In this document: positions 35,554 through 43,855 of the stretch, piece after piece | Position numbering within the stretch: the first letter of the stretch is position 1 | How the letters are laid out: each line of letters begins with the position of its first letter | From: Paenibacillus sp. BIHB 4019 | Lineage (GTDB): Bacteria; Bacillota; Bacilli; Paenibacillales; Paenibacillaceae | Reading direction: 5' to 3' | NCBI RefSeq assembly: GCF_002741035.1 | Contig: NZ_CP016808.1 | Span: forward strand, 4,388,501 to 4,452,500 | DNA: 64,000 bases | Notes under the pieces: generated by a model | What the model saw: the letters and a program-made list of their open reading frames with translations, nothing else | What the model was told of the DNA's origin: nothing | Databases searched by the model: none | Program-made: the position numbers and the translations under genes

Positions 35554-36264
35554 ATGCCATTCGTCAGAGTCAGTTATTTGGAAAATAAATATGATGAGCC
35601 ACAGCTGTCAGCCATTAGCCAGGTCATTATGGGCGCGCTTATGGAGCATTTCCATGTGCCGGAGGACGATTTTTTTCAAGTATTCCATGGGCATCGGGCA
35701 AGCGAATTTTATTATAGTCCCCATTATTTAAATATTAGGCGGACCGATGAGTTGCTTTTTATCCAAATTACTTTGAAATCTGGTAGAAGCACGGTGCAAA
35801 AGCAGCATTTTTATAAAAAGGTAGCGCAGCGTTTGGAGAGCGGGCTGGCCATTCGCGAGGAAGATGTATTCATCATGCTCGTCGGGACGGAACTGGAAGA
35901 TTGGACGTTCGGCAGCGGGATCGCCCAAATGATTAGCCCTCCAGAAGCGATCGCTTCAAATGTCCGGCAAACGTTCGGAGCTATAGCGCCTGCTTTTGTC
36001 CAATATTCGGAGGAGCTGCTCTTCGGAGAGGTTTGGAAAAGAGAGCAGCTGTCGCCTCGGGATCGCAGCCTGCTTACGATATCTGCATTAGTGGCCGGCG
36101 GATCGACGGAGCAGCTGCCCTTCCATATTCGTCTAGGGAGGCAGCATGGCTTGACGGAGGAACAGGTCGTAGAGGCATTAACCCATCTTGCTTTTTACGC
36201 AGGCTGGCCGCGTGCCGCAGCTGCTATCCAAGCGGCGAAGCAGCTGTTTCAAGAAAAGAGTTGA
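35554..36264 (+). CDS. Tautomerase fused to carboxymuconolactone decarboxylase-like domain
   Basis: In this 236-residue protein, residues 1-130 form a tautomerase-superfamily domain whose catalytic Pro follows the initiator Met (MPFVRVSYLENKYDEPQ); AIREEDVFIMLV and DWTFGSGIAQ close it. Residues 150-236 form a CMD domain (SPRDRSLLTISALVAGGSTE, then LPFHIRLGRQHGLTEEQVVE and the final FYAGWPRAAAA), although the CxxC pair typical of AhpD-like CMD proteins is absent. GAAGGAGGAAGCC precedes ATG 35554. LysR control through the upstream inverted repeat is likely. The substrate is unknown. Confidence 0.9.
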   Translation: MPFVRVSYLENKYDEPQLSAISQVIMGALMEHFHVPEDDFFQVFHGHRASEFYYSPHYLNIRRTDELLFIQITLKSGRSTVQKQHFYKKVAQRLESGLAIREEDVFIMLVGTELEDWTFGSGIAQMISPPEAIASNVRQTFGAIAPAFVQYSEELLFGEVWKREQLSPRDRSLLTISALVAGGSTEQLPFHIRLGRQHGLTEEQVVEALTHLAFYAGWPRAAAAIQAAKQLFQEKS

Positions 36265-36268
36265 TCTT

Positions 36269-36291
36269 CCCCCCCAAACGGGGGATTTTCT
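36269..36291 (+). terminator. Short terminator after the tautomerase gene
   Basis: CCCCC and GGGGG arms around AAAC are followed by ATTTTCT, five bases beyond the stop codon. Confidence 0.7.
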
Positions 36292-36373
36292 AATCGCTTG
36301 CTTCATATTATGATAAGCAAGAATACAGCATTGTTTTTTTCAGTGACACAAAACGACGCATTTTACCTCTCAA

Positions 36374-36546
36374 GGCATCAGCCGAGCTGCTCAGCTTTAA
36401 TGATGCCAGCATATACTGCAGATCGCGGCGACGCCTCCACTTAGAGGCGCTGCCCATCTGTGGGACACCTCAACAATCGTCCATTCATAAGCTAACCTTT
36501 CTAATACGGCGGGTACTGGTCAAACAGTGCGTGCCGTATTTTTATT
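36374..36546 (+). ncRNA. Candidate structured RNA ending in a terminator hairpin
   Basis: No ORF fits here, but three stems follow each other. Stem 1: GGCATCA (36374) with TGATGCC (36401), enclosing AGCTG/CAGCT. Stem 2: CAGAT (36419) with ATCTG (36456), then GCGG/CTGC, then CGCCTC/GAGGCG around a six-base loop. Stem 3: 36503-36540, sixteen positions with one mismatch, followed by TTTATT like a Rho-independent terminator. It ends 82 bases before the MalT-like gene, so it may be a leader with attenuation, or a separate small RNA. I do not recognise the family. Confidence 0.5.
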
Positions 36547-36627
36547 GCCCTGTTTTCTGCTATACTAGGGGGTGGCCTGAAATAAGAAGTATTGATACAT
36601 AGGCATTTTCGGAGGTGTCCGCAAGTA

Positions 36628-39195
36628 ATGGCAAGCATTAAACTTCATATTCCTCCCATTCGCAGCTCTTTAGTATTTCGGCCGAAGCTGATGGGCAAGC
36701 TCGACGAGGGAATGAAAGCGAAGCTGACCGTCGTTTCCGCGCAGGCTGGCTATGGGAAAACAACAGCCTTGAGCGGGTGGGCGAAATTATGCAGCTCGCC
36801 AGTAGCATGGGTTTCACTGGATGTTCATGATAATGACTGGATTGCCTTTTGGAGCTATGTGGCAGCGTCCATTCAAACCCGTATTGCTGGGTTTGCTCCT
36901 TCCCTTCGAGCCTTGATCGAGAAAGGGCCATCGGTATCCGCAGAGCCTGCGATGAGCATGCTGCTGAATGAGCTTGCTGGCTTGGATAGCGAGCTTTCCA
37001 TCATTCTTGACGATTTTCAATTTATTGAACTGCCATCTATTCAGCATTCTTTCATTTATTTGCTGGAGCACTTGCCTGCCCATATTCATATATATATCGC
37101 CAGCCGCAATGAACTTTCCATTCCTACAGCAAGGCTGCGGGCAAAAGGGGAATTTCATCAAATCAAGATGCCCGATTTGCGGTTTGAGCTGGAGGAAGGG
37201 TTTGTTTTTTTTCGCGATTTGACGGAGCTGCATTTAACGAAAGAACAGGTGGCGCTGCTGTGCCTCCAGACGGAGGGTTGGATCAGCGGATTGCAGCTAG
37301 CTGCCATTTCCTTAAAGCAGAGCGGCAATATTCCGGAATCGATTGAGCAGTTTAATGGGCATCACCGCCATATTTCGGACTATTTGCTGGAGGAAGTATT
37401 TAGTCAGCTCCCGATTCAACTGCGCGATTTTCTACTGGAAACGTCTATTTTACAAAGGTTGAACGCTTCTATATGCGAGGCGGTAACGGGCTATGCCGAC
37501 AGCCAGGAGCAATTGGAGAAAATCGAACGATTGAACTTATTTATTATCCCGCTTGACGAGCAGCGCGGCTGGTATCGGTATCATCATTTGCTTTCGGATT
37601 TTTTGCAGCAGCAGCTGCTGAGGGAAAAGCCGGATAAAAAGCTGCAAGCGCACATTCGCGCTGCACAATGGCTGGAGAGCCAAGGGCTTGAGCAGGTGGC
37701 AGTTGAGCATTTTTTGCAGGGCCAGCAGTATAGCGATGCCGTACGTTTAATGGAGAAAAATCTCATTGCTTTCATGCAAACGAAGAGCGTTGTATTAAAT
37801 AGATGGCTGTCCGTCTTGCCGGAAAGCACCTTTGCAGATAAGCCGATGGTCGAAATGTTTTATATTTCGGTCCTGCTCGGGGTGGGAGAATGGAACGCCG
37901 CTTTCCGCAAAATAGAACAAGCCCGAATTCGCTTTGCTTCTTTGAAAGAGCAATTAGCTGAAGCGGATTGGAAGCGGGCAATGGGCAATATATATTTCTT
38001 TTGCTCCATCGTTTCCTATTTACATAAAGATCTCAAGCTGACTTCGAATGATTTGGAGCAAATGGAGCAATACATGCCCGAGGGCAGTTTTTTTCAAACG
38101 ATGGGACGCAATCGCTATCAAGGCTATGATGCCTTTGACGACCACTTGGCATTTATAAACGATTTTCATGCGGCGGGCGCATTTTTACTGAGATGGATTA
38201 AAGCATGGGAGCATAAAAAACAATACCCGTTTATCGGCTTCCTCAACGTGTCGTACAGCAAATTGCTTTATGAATGGAATCGGTTGGATGAAGCTTCGTT
38301 TTATGCGAATCAGGCACTTGGACGCGACGATATTAAGCCTTTTGCCCGAATTATGATTCATTTAGCGGTTAGCGCTTCACAAATCGAGCAGGCCAAGGGA
38401 AATAGTGAACGGGCCGCGGAGCTGCTCATGCAGCTAAAGTCGCATATCGATTCTCCCGATGCGGTTTTGTTCCATTTGCGAATTGAGGCGGAGCAAGCTC
38501 GGCTTGCTTTGCGGCAAGGCTTCATCCAAGAGGCGCAAAATTGGCTCCATCATTGCGGCATGCTGCATACGGACGAAGTATCGCTAGGCCGTGTGCCTGA
38601 GCATCTCATATTGGCCAGAGTGCTTGCTGCCTGCGGCAGGCCGGGCGATGCGCTGCATTTGCTGGGGAGGCTGCTCCAGCTGTTGAGCGCGGAGGATCGG
38701 CTGCGCGACCGCATAAAAAGCATAATTTTGCAAAGCTTAATCTTTGAGCAAATGGGCCGGATGGATGCTGCGCTTGCACATCTGGAGGAAGCGCTGCGGC
38801 TTGCCGAGCCGCAAGGCTACATTCGCAGCTTCATTGATGAAGGCGAGCGGATGGTACTACTTCTCATCGCTTATACAAAGGCTAGAAATGCAAATAAGAA
38901 CGTTAAAGAGCAGTGGGAGCCTGTTGTAACGCTGGAATATGTAAGGGAGCTGCTTCTTGCTTTGAATGTGGAAGCAGGAGAGAAGCAGCAGGTGAAAATG
39001 ATTTTAACGGAACAGGAAATACGGGTGCTGCGGCTCATTGCTGATGGCTTGGAGAATAAGGAAATTGCTGCCAAGCTGGGCAATGCGAGCGAGACGATAA
39101 AGTGGCATATTAAGAGCATATATAGAAAGCTTGGTGTGAGCAATCGCGTCCAGGCGCTGCAGGTTGCTAGGGAATTTAATATTTTGCTGCCCTAA
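36628..39195 (+). CDS. MalT-like LuxR-family transcriptional regulator
   Basis: This 855-residue STAND-type regulator has a P-loop VVSAQAGYGKTTALSGWAKL near residue 35 and Walker B-like LSIILDDFQFIE near 125. The winged-helix region around 270-330 (DFLLETSILQRLNASICEAV) and a long helical repeat (TPR-like) region to about residue 760 follow. A C-terminal LuxR helix-turn-helix closes it: LTEQEIRVLRLIADGLENKE then IAAKLGNASETIKWHIKSIY. GGAGGTG lies ten bases before ATG 36628. It is the size and order of MalT relatives, which act as ATP-dependent activators. The effector and targets are unknown; a terminator follows. Confidence 0.92.
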   Translation: MASIKLHIPPIRSSLVFRPKLMGKLDEGMKAKLTVVSAQAGYGKTTALSGWAKLCSSPVAWVSLDVHDNDWIAFWSYVAASIQTRIAGFAPSLRALIEKGPSVSAEPAMSMLLNELAGLDSELSIILDDFQFIELPSIQHSFIYLLEHLPAHIHIYIASRNELSIPTARLRAKGEFHQIKMPDLRFELEEGFVFFRDLTELHLTKEQVALLCLQTEGWISGLQLAAISLKQSGNIPESIEQFNGHHRHISDYLLEEVFSQLPIQLRDFLLETSILQRLNASICEAVTGYADSQEQLEKIERLNLFIIPLDEQRGWYRYHHLLSDFLQQQLLREKPDKKLQAHIRAAQWLESQGLEQVAVEHFLQGQQYSDAVRLMEKNLIAFMQTKSVVLNRWLSVLPESTFADKPMVEMFYISVLLGVGEWNAAFRKIEQARIRFASLKEQLAEADWKRAMGNIYFFCSIVSYLHKDLKLTSNDLEQMEQYMPEGSFFQTMGRNRYQGYDAFDDHLAFINDFHAAGAFLLRWIKAWEHKKQYPFIGFLNVSYSKLLYEWNRLDEASFYANQALGRDDIKPFARIMIHLAVSASQIEQAKGNSERAAELLMQLKSHIDSPDAVLFHLRIEAEQARLALRQGFIQEAQNWLHHCGMLHTDEVSLGRVPEHLILARVLAACGRPGDALHLLGRLLQLLSAEDRLRDRIKSIILQSLIFEQMGRMDAALAHLEEALRLAEPQGYIRSFIDEGERMVLLLIAYTKARNANKNVKEQWEPVVTLEYVRELLLALNVEAGEKQQVKMILTEQEIRVLRLIADGLENKEIAAKLGNASETIKWHIKSIYRKLGVSNRVQALQVAREFNILLP

Positions 39196-39232
39196 ATTTG
39201 CCGATTCCGCATGAACTAGGATGCAGCTTTGT

Positions 39233-39263
39233 AAGTCTTGCCGCGGGGCAAGGCTTATTTTTT
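39233..39263 (+). terminator. Rho-independent terminator of the LuxR gene
   Basis: AAGTCTTGCC and GGCAAGGCTT form arms around a short GC loop, followed by ATTTTTTA. The rest of the gap to 39437 is very A+T rich with no gene seen. Confidence 0.82.
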
Positions 39264-39437
39264 ATGAGTAAAATAGATTAATTACAATATTTTCTGTGTA
39301 GAAAGACCTATTTTTATAACAAAATATTTAAAATTAGATGAATTATTCAGATTCTAATGCTCTATCAAAAATATTAGCAAATGTCTTATAATAGAATGTG
39401 AAGTAAATTATAGGAAATGAGTAGGGAGGAATCTTTT

Positions 39438-40877
39438 TTGCTTGAAATTTCAGCATCCTATGTCGATTCGCTTGCTCCGAATGCTGCCGCAATCAAGAAC
39501 GGGCAAGGACTTGTTAAGAAAAACAGCTTTGTGCAATTAAACCGTTCTGAAGATGGAGAGCTTTTATTTGGGCAATGCGCAGGCAGCGGCAAGTCCAACT
39601 ATGATTGCTCGGTTGACTTTATCGTCCTAGAGAAGCCGACTTTTCGCTGCACATGCCCTAGCCGCCAATTTCCTTGCAAGCATGGCTTAGGCTTGTTGTA
39701 TGCGTACACGGATGGATTGTCCTTTGAAGTGGCGCCCATTCCTGAAGATATTATAAGCAAACGCGAAAAAGCAGAAAAACGCGTTGAAAATAAAGCACAA
39801 AAGGAAAATAGTGATGAGCCGCCTAAACCGAAGAAGGTGAACAAGACAGCCCTGAAGAAAAAAATAGCTTCCCAGCTAGAGGGGCTTGATGTGCTGGAAA
39901 AGCTCATTCTTTCGCTCATTCGCAGCGGCCTTGGCACCATCGACAGCAAAATGCTTAAAGCTATCCAAGAGCACGTTAAGCAATTGGGCAACTATTATTT
40001 GTCGGGCGCGCAGATTGAGCTGCGGCGGTTTGCGCTGCTGCTCGCCGATCAACGCGACCGGGAAGCAAGTTATACCGATGCGGCGGAACAGCTGACCAGG
40101 CTGCATGCTTTTATCAAGAAAGGCCGAGCTTATCTGCTCTCCAAGCTGGAAGATCCGGAGCTTGCGCTGGACTATACGTCAACAATGGAGGAGTGGCTGG
40201 GCCATGCCTGGCAGTTAACCGAGCTGAAGGAATTTGGCCTTGTAACAGAACAAGCAGAGCTGCTGCAGTTGGCCTTCTACAGCTATGACGATGATGCCCG
40301 ACAAGAGTTTGTAGATGTCGGCTATTGGCTTGAAACGGCTAGCGGCGAAATTCACCGCACCGTGCAATATCGCCCCCGCAAAGCGGCAAAGCATATGCGC
40401 GAGGATGACAGCTTTTTTGAAGTCGCTCGTGTGCCTTCCTTATACAAGTATCCAGGGGATATGAACGCCCGGGTGCGCTTTGAGGAAATGGCGCCGAGAG
40501 CTGTGACAGCTGCTGATTTGGCGAACGTAGCTTCCAAGGCGAACGGCACTTATGCAGAAGCAGTCAAGCGTGTAAAGAACCAGCTGAAAAACCCGCTCAG
40601 CGACAAGTCGCCTGTTATGCTGCTGCACGCCGCCAAAGTCGGAGCAACCGAAAGCGGACAGTTCGCGCTAATAGACGAAGCGGGAGGACAGCTTGTGCTG
40701 GAGGATGTTGCAGCGCTGCCGCAAGGTACCGTATCTCTCCTGCCTTACCTGAATGACACTCAGCTGAAGGACTGCTGCGTTCTGGTCATGTTTGAGCACC
40801 GGATGGACCAAGGGCGGCTTGCTGCCCAGCCGCTGACTATCATAAAGGGTGAAAATATAACCCGGCTTTTATACTAG
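39438..40877 (+). CDS. SWIM zinc-finger protein (YehQ-like)
   Basis: The 479-residue protein carries near its N-terminus a SWIM motif CTCPSRQFPCKHGLGLLYA (CxCx-n-CxH), a zinc-binding fold found in DNA- or protein-binding proteins. A Lys/Glu-rich linker (about 115-150) leads to a mostly helical body without known motifs. TTG 39438 is preferred since AGGGAGGA lies eight bases before it; ATG 39417 is the alternative. It opens a five-gene operon with HEAT-like, MoxR, DUF5682 and VWA genes, the set found as yehQ/L/M/P in E. coli. The function of that set is unknown. Confidence 0.85.
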   Translation: MLEISASYVDSLAPNAAAIKNGQGLVKKNSFVQLNRSEDGELLFGQCAGSGKSNYDCSVDFIVLEKPTFRCTCPSRQFPCKHGLGLLYAYTDGLSFEVAPIPEDIISKREKAEKRVENKAQKENSDEPPKPKKVNKTALKKKIASQLEGLDVLEKLILSLIRSGLGTIDSKMLKAIQEHVKQLGNYYLSGAQIELRRFALLLADQRDREASYTDAAEQLTRLHAFIKKGRAYLLSKLEDPELALDYTSTMEEWLGHAWQLTELKEFGLVTEQAELLQLAFYSYDDDARQEFVDVGYWLETASGEIHRTVQYRPRKAAKHMREDDSFFEVARVPSLYKYPGDMNARVRFEEMAPRAVTAADLANVASKANGTYAEAVKRVKNQLKNPLSDKSPVMLLHAAKVGATESGQFALIDEAGGQLVLEDVAALPQGTVSLLPYLNDTQLKDCCVLVMFEHRMDQGRLAAQPLTIIKGENITRLLY

Positions 40878-40906
40878 CTTCTATTATCCATTTAGGGGGA
40901 CAACCC

Positions 40907-42694
40907 ATGAGTACAGCGTTATTGCAAGAGCTTCATCAAGAGGTAAGACGGCTTTATATTGCCGGGAGCGACCTGGCTGCGGGGGATTTTCGTTTGAAGC
41001 GCCTTCTGCCGCAATTCGAGCAGCTAGGCGAACGCGCAGCCATTTTCAAAAGATTGGGAGAGGGCATTGCAGCGCTGCTTGAATCAGCCGAAGGCACGGG
41101 AGCATCCGTGAAGCTGCAAGAGCTGGCCGTGCTGCTAGGCTCTGTGCTCTACACGCAAGGCCATACAGCGGCGGATGGCGAGGTTTTGGATCTGGCAGGC
41201 GGAGGGGTTCCATTATCCACAAGCTACTCCTATCGCAAGCTGGCCGAGGTGCAAAAGGCGCTTTCTACGACAGGCAGCGGCCGCTACGAAATTGTGACCG
41301 ATGCTTTTGCCGAAGGGCTGTTCAACGATTTGCGCCTATTTCCATTTGCGATTCGCGCACTGGACGATCCCTATTCCGAAATGGCCGAATTTGCTATGGA
41401 TAAAATTTTGCCCGCCTATGGCTCAGCGGTAGTTCCGTATTTAATCCAATGCTTTAACCGTTCCGGCGGCAAAAGCGATGTGCGCAAGCTGCGGGTTATT
41501 TATAAGGCAGGTGGTGCAGCGGAGCTGGATCTCATCTTTGATGCGGCGGAGAATGGGGCAGATGAAATTAGGGTCGCTGCCATTGAATGTCTTGCCGCTC
41601 ATGAGGAGTATACCGATGCCTTAATAGGCTGGACGCTGGACAAAAAGAAACCCATTAGAGAAGCGGCTTATGCCGCCTTGGCAGCAGGAGCTTCTGCGCA
41701 GGGCACAGAGCGTTTATTTGCGGCGTTTTCTGGAAAAGACATTGAGCTCGCGGCGGAGGCACTCAACCGCTTTCCTTCTGAGCCGTTGACGGAAAGGCTT
41801 ATTCCCTTGTTTAGAGCAGAGCTGGATCAGGCTCCACTGAATAATAAGGATGAGAAGGCTACCGATAAAGCATGGGCGAAAGCTCAGCCGTTTTTGAGAG
41901 CGTTCGAATATGTGCGCATGCCCCAGCTTGAGGAGCTTTATGATCAGATTGTGCGTGAAGCGGACCGTTTTACCGCTTTAAGCTGGATTACGCTGCTGGA
42001 CAAAGCAGCGCAATATTTGGAACAAACGAATTCCATGGAAGTGTTAAGCCTGCTGCAGGAGCTGGATCACAAAAATCATCGTTATTTGCCGTATTCATTC
42101 CGCATGGCGAAGCGCCTTTTGCCTCCTGAGGATGTATACATGCATTATGTGGGTTCTACTGCGATCAAGCTGAAATCGGTCGTCACCAAAGCATCAAGCG
42201 CTCGCGAGCGCCAGCTGCTCGATACGATGGAGTATATGGTAGGCAGCTATGACTATTACAATGGAGAGATCAATACGGCAGCGCCGCTGGTTGAAGCTTG
42301 GGATGCCCGCTGGCTGGACTGGCTCATCGATCGTAAACATTTGGAGCTGGTCGCTGTTTTTGCACGGCCTGGGCACAAGAGGGTAGAAGAATTTCTGCTG
42401 CAGAGCCTGCAAGAGTGGAAAGAGAAGAAGAAAAGCGGTTTAAATACAATTGGCGTGCATGTTTTTAAAGGGTTGGAGCATGCCGGAGTGGAAGAAGCTC
42501 GGCGCCTCGAGCTGTTGATGGAGATTTTGGAGGATTCAAAGGACAAAAGCCTGTACAGCTTCTCCGTTTATCTGTTCCATTTGATGTTTCATTTCCCTAA
42601 GAGCTATGCAGACCGTTTGGAAGCTATTCTTCCTAGCTATAGATATGACTGTGCGAGACAACTGGAAGAAATAATCGGCTTATTGCGAAAATAA
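40907..42694 (+). CDS. Large HEAT-like helical protein of the yeh-type operon
   Basis: This 595-residue, soluble, almost entirely helical protein shows repeated units of the HEAT/Armadillo kind (MAEFAMDKILPAYGSAVVPY; EIRVAAIECLAAHEEYTDAL; PIREAAYAALAAGASAQGTE) at about residues 160-300. No catalytic motif is seen. Such proteins act as scaffolds. It lies 29 bp after the SWIM gene and 57 bp before the MoxR gene, so it is a co-transcribed partner. I know of no functional assignment for this family. Confidence 0.75.
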   Translation: MSTALLQELHQEVRRLYIAGSDLAAGDFRLKRLLPQFEQLGERAAIFKRLGEGIAALLESAEGTGASVKLQELAVLLGSVLYTQGHTAADGEVLDLAGGGVPLSTSYSYRKLAEVQKALSTTGSGRYEIVTDAFAEGLFNDLRLFPFAIRALDDPYSEMAEFAMDKILPAYGSAVVPYLIQCFNRSGGKSDVRKLRVIYKAGGAAELDLIFDAAENGADEIRVAAIECLAAHEEYTDALIGWTLDKKKPIREAAYAALAAGASAQGTERLFAAFSGKDIELAAEALNRFPSEPLTERLIPLFRAELDQAPLNNKDEKATDKAWAKAQPFLRAFEYVRMPQLEELYDQIVREADRFTALSWITLLDKAAQYLEQTNSMEVLSLLQELDHKNHRYLPYSFRMAKRLLPPEDVYMHYVGSTAIKLKSVVTKASSARERQLLDTMEYMVGSYDYYNGEINTAAPLVEAWDARWLDWLIDRKHLELVAVFARPGHKRVEEFLLQSLQEWKEKKKSGLNTIGVHVFKGLEHAGVEEARRLELLMEILEDSKDKSLYSFSVYLFHLMFHFPKSYADRLEAILPSYRYDCARQLEEIIGLLRK

Positions 42695-42751
42695 GGGCTG
42701 CTTTAGCGTTGAATGTTCGGCAGCTTATATAAACTTAAAGGAGATGTACGA

Positions 42752-43855
42752 ATGACAACAGATCAAGAACAGCTTCAGGATATGATGCGGCTGCCGGCAG
42801 AAGTTTTGTACAGCCATGAGCTGGAGGCGCTGCGCAAGGCGGACAAAGGAAAAATTCCGGCAGGCTGGCAAATGTCGCCGCGCTCGGTGCTGACGTTCAT
42901 CATTGGCGGCAAAGCCGGCAAGACGGTCATCACGCCTAAATATATTGGCAATACCCGCTTAATCGAGATGGCGATTGCTACGCTTGTTACGGACCGCGCC
43001 TTGCTGTTAATAGGGGAGCCGGGCACCGCCAAATCATGGCTGTCGGAAAATTTGGCTGCTGCGATCTATGGCAATTCCGGGTTGGTCGTGCAGGGAACCG
43101 CCGGAACGAGCGAGGAGCAGGTGCGTTATTCTTGGAACTATGCCATGCTGCTGGCTAATGGGCCTACGCCTGAGGCGCTTGTGAAAAGTCCGATTATGCG
43201 GGCCATGGAGGATGGCGGCATTGCCCGCTTTGAGGAAATTTCCCGCTGTGCGTCGGAGGTGCAGGATGCGCTCATTTCGATCCTTTCCGAGAAGACGATA
43301 TCGGTGCCCGAGCTTGGAAAAGAGACGAGCGCCCGCAAAGGATTCTCGATTATTGCGACAGCCAATACCCGGGATCGCGGAGTGAATGAAATGTCTGCCG
43401 CGCTCAAGCGCCGCTTCAACATCATTGTCCTTCCGGCACCATCGGATCTAGAAACCGAGCTTGAAATCGTGAAAAAAAGGGTCGGCGAAATTGCGGCGTC
43501 CTATGAGCTGGAGGCTTCCCTTCCAGCAGACGAGGCGCTGCTCAAGGTGGTTACGATATTCCGCGAGCTGCGCAGCGGCATGACGCTCGACAAGAAAGAG
43601 AAGCTGAAATCGCCAGCAGGTGTCATCTCGACTGCGGAAGCGATCTCTCTGCTGACCAACAGCATGGCACTGGCCGCAAGCTTCGGCAGCGGGGAGCTGA
43701 CAGATAGCGATTTGGCGGCCGGTCTGCAGGGCGCCATTGTCAAGGATGATGATAAGGACAAGCTCGTCTGGAAGGAATATTTGGACAACGTCATGAAGAA
43801 GCGGGGAGCGGAGTGGCGGAATTTGTATCAAGCGTGCAAGGAGATGAACGAGTGA
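42752..43855 (+). CDS. MoxR-type AAA+ ATPase (YehL-like)
   Basis: The 367-residue AAA+ protein has a Walker A LLLIGEPGTAKSWLSENLAA near residue 90, a Walker B-type stretch GIARFEEISRCASEVQDALI near 160, sensor 1 IIATANTRDRG, and the arginine-finger region AALKRRFNII. MoxR ATPases usually work with a VWA-domain protein as remodelling chaperones, and such a protein is encoded at 46168. ATG 42752 has AAGGAGATG upstream; the earlier in-frame Met at 42713 lacks a site. The stop overlaps the next gene. Confidence 0.92.
   Translation: MTTDQEQLQDMMRLPAEVLYSHELEALRKADKGKIPAGWQMSPRSVLTFIIGGKAGKTVITPKYIGNTRLIEMAIATLVTDRALLLIGEPGTAKSWLSENLAAAIYGNSGLVVQGTAGTSEEQVRYSWNYAMLLANGPTPEALVKSPIMRAMEDGGIARFEEISRCASEVQDALISILSEKTISVPELGKETSARKGFSIIATANTRDRGVNEMSAALKRRFNIIVLPAPSDLETELEIVKKRVGEIAASYELEASLPADEALLKVVTIFRELRSGMTLDKKEKLKSPAGVISTAEAISLLTNSMALAASFGSGELTDSDLAAGLQGAIVKDDDKDKLVWKEYLDNVMKKRGAEWRNLYQACKEMNE

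Noticed and set aside
36342..36360. Third ECF41 promoter near GTGACACAAAACGACG
   Set aside because: The motif is not TGTCACA, and there is no CGTT at the 16-base spacing.
39417..39437. ATG 39417 as start of the SWIM gene
   Set aside because: It lies just before a strong AGGGAGGA site which serves the TTG at 39438; kept only as the alternative.
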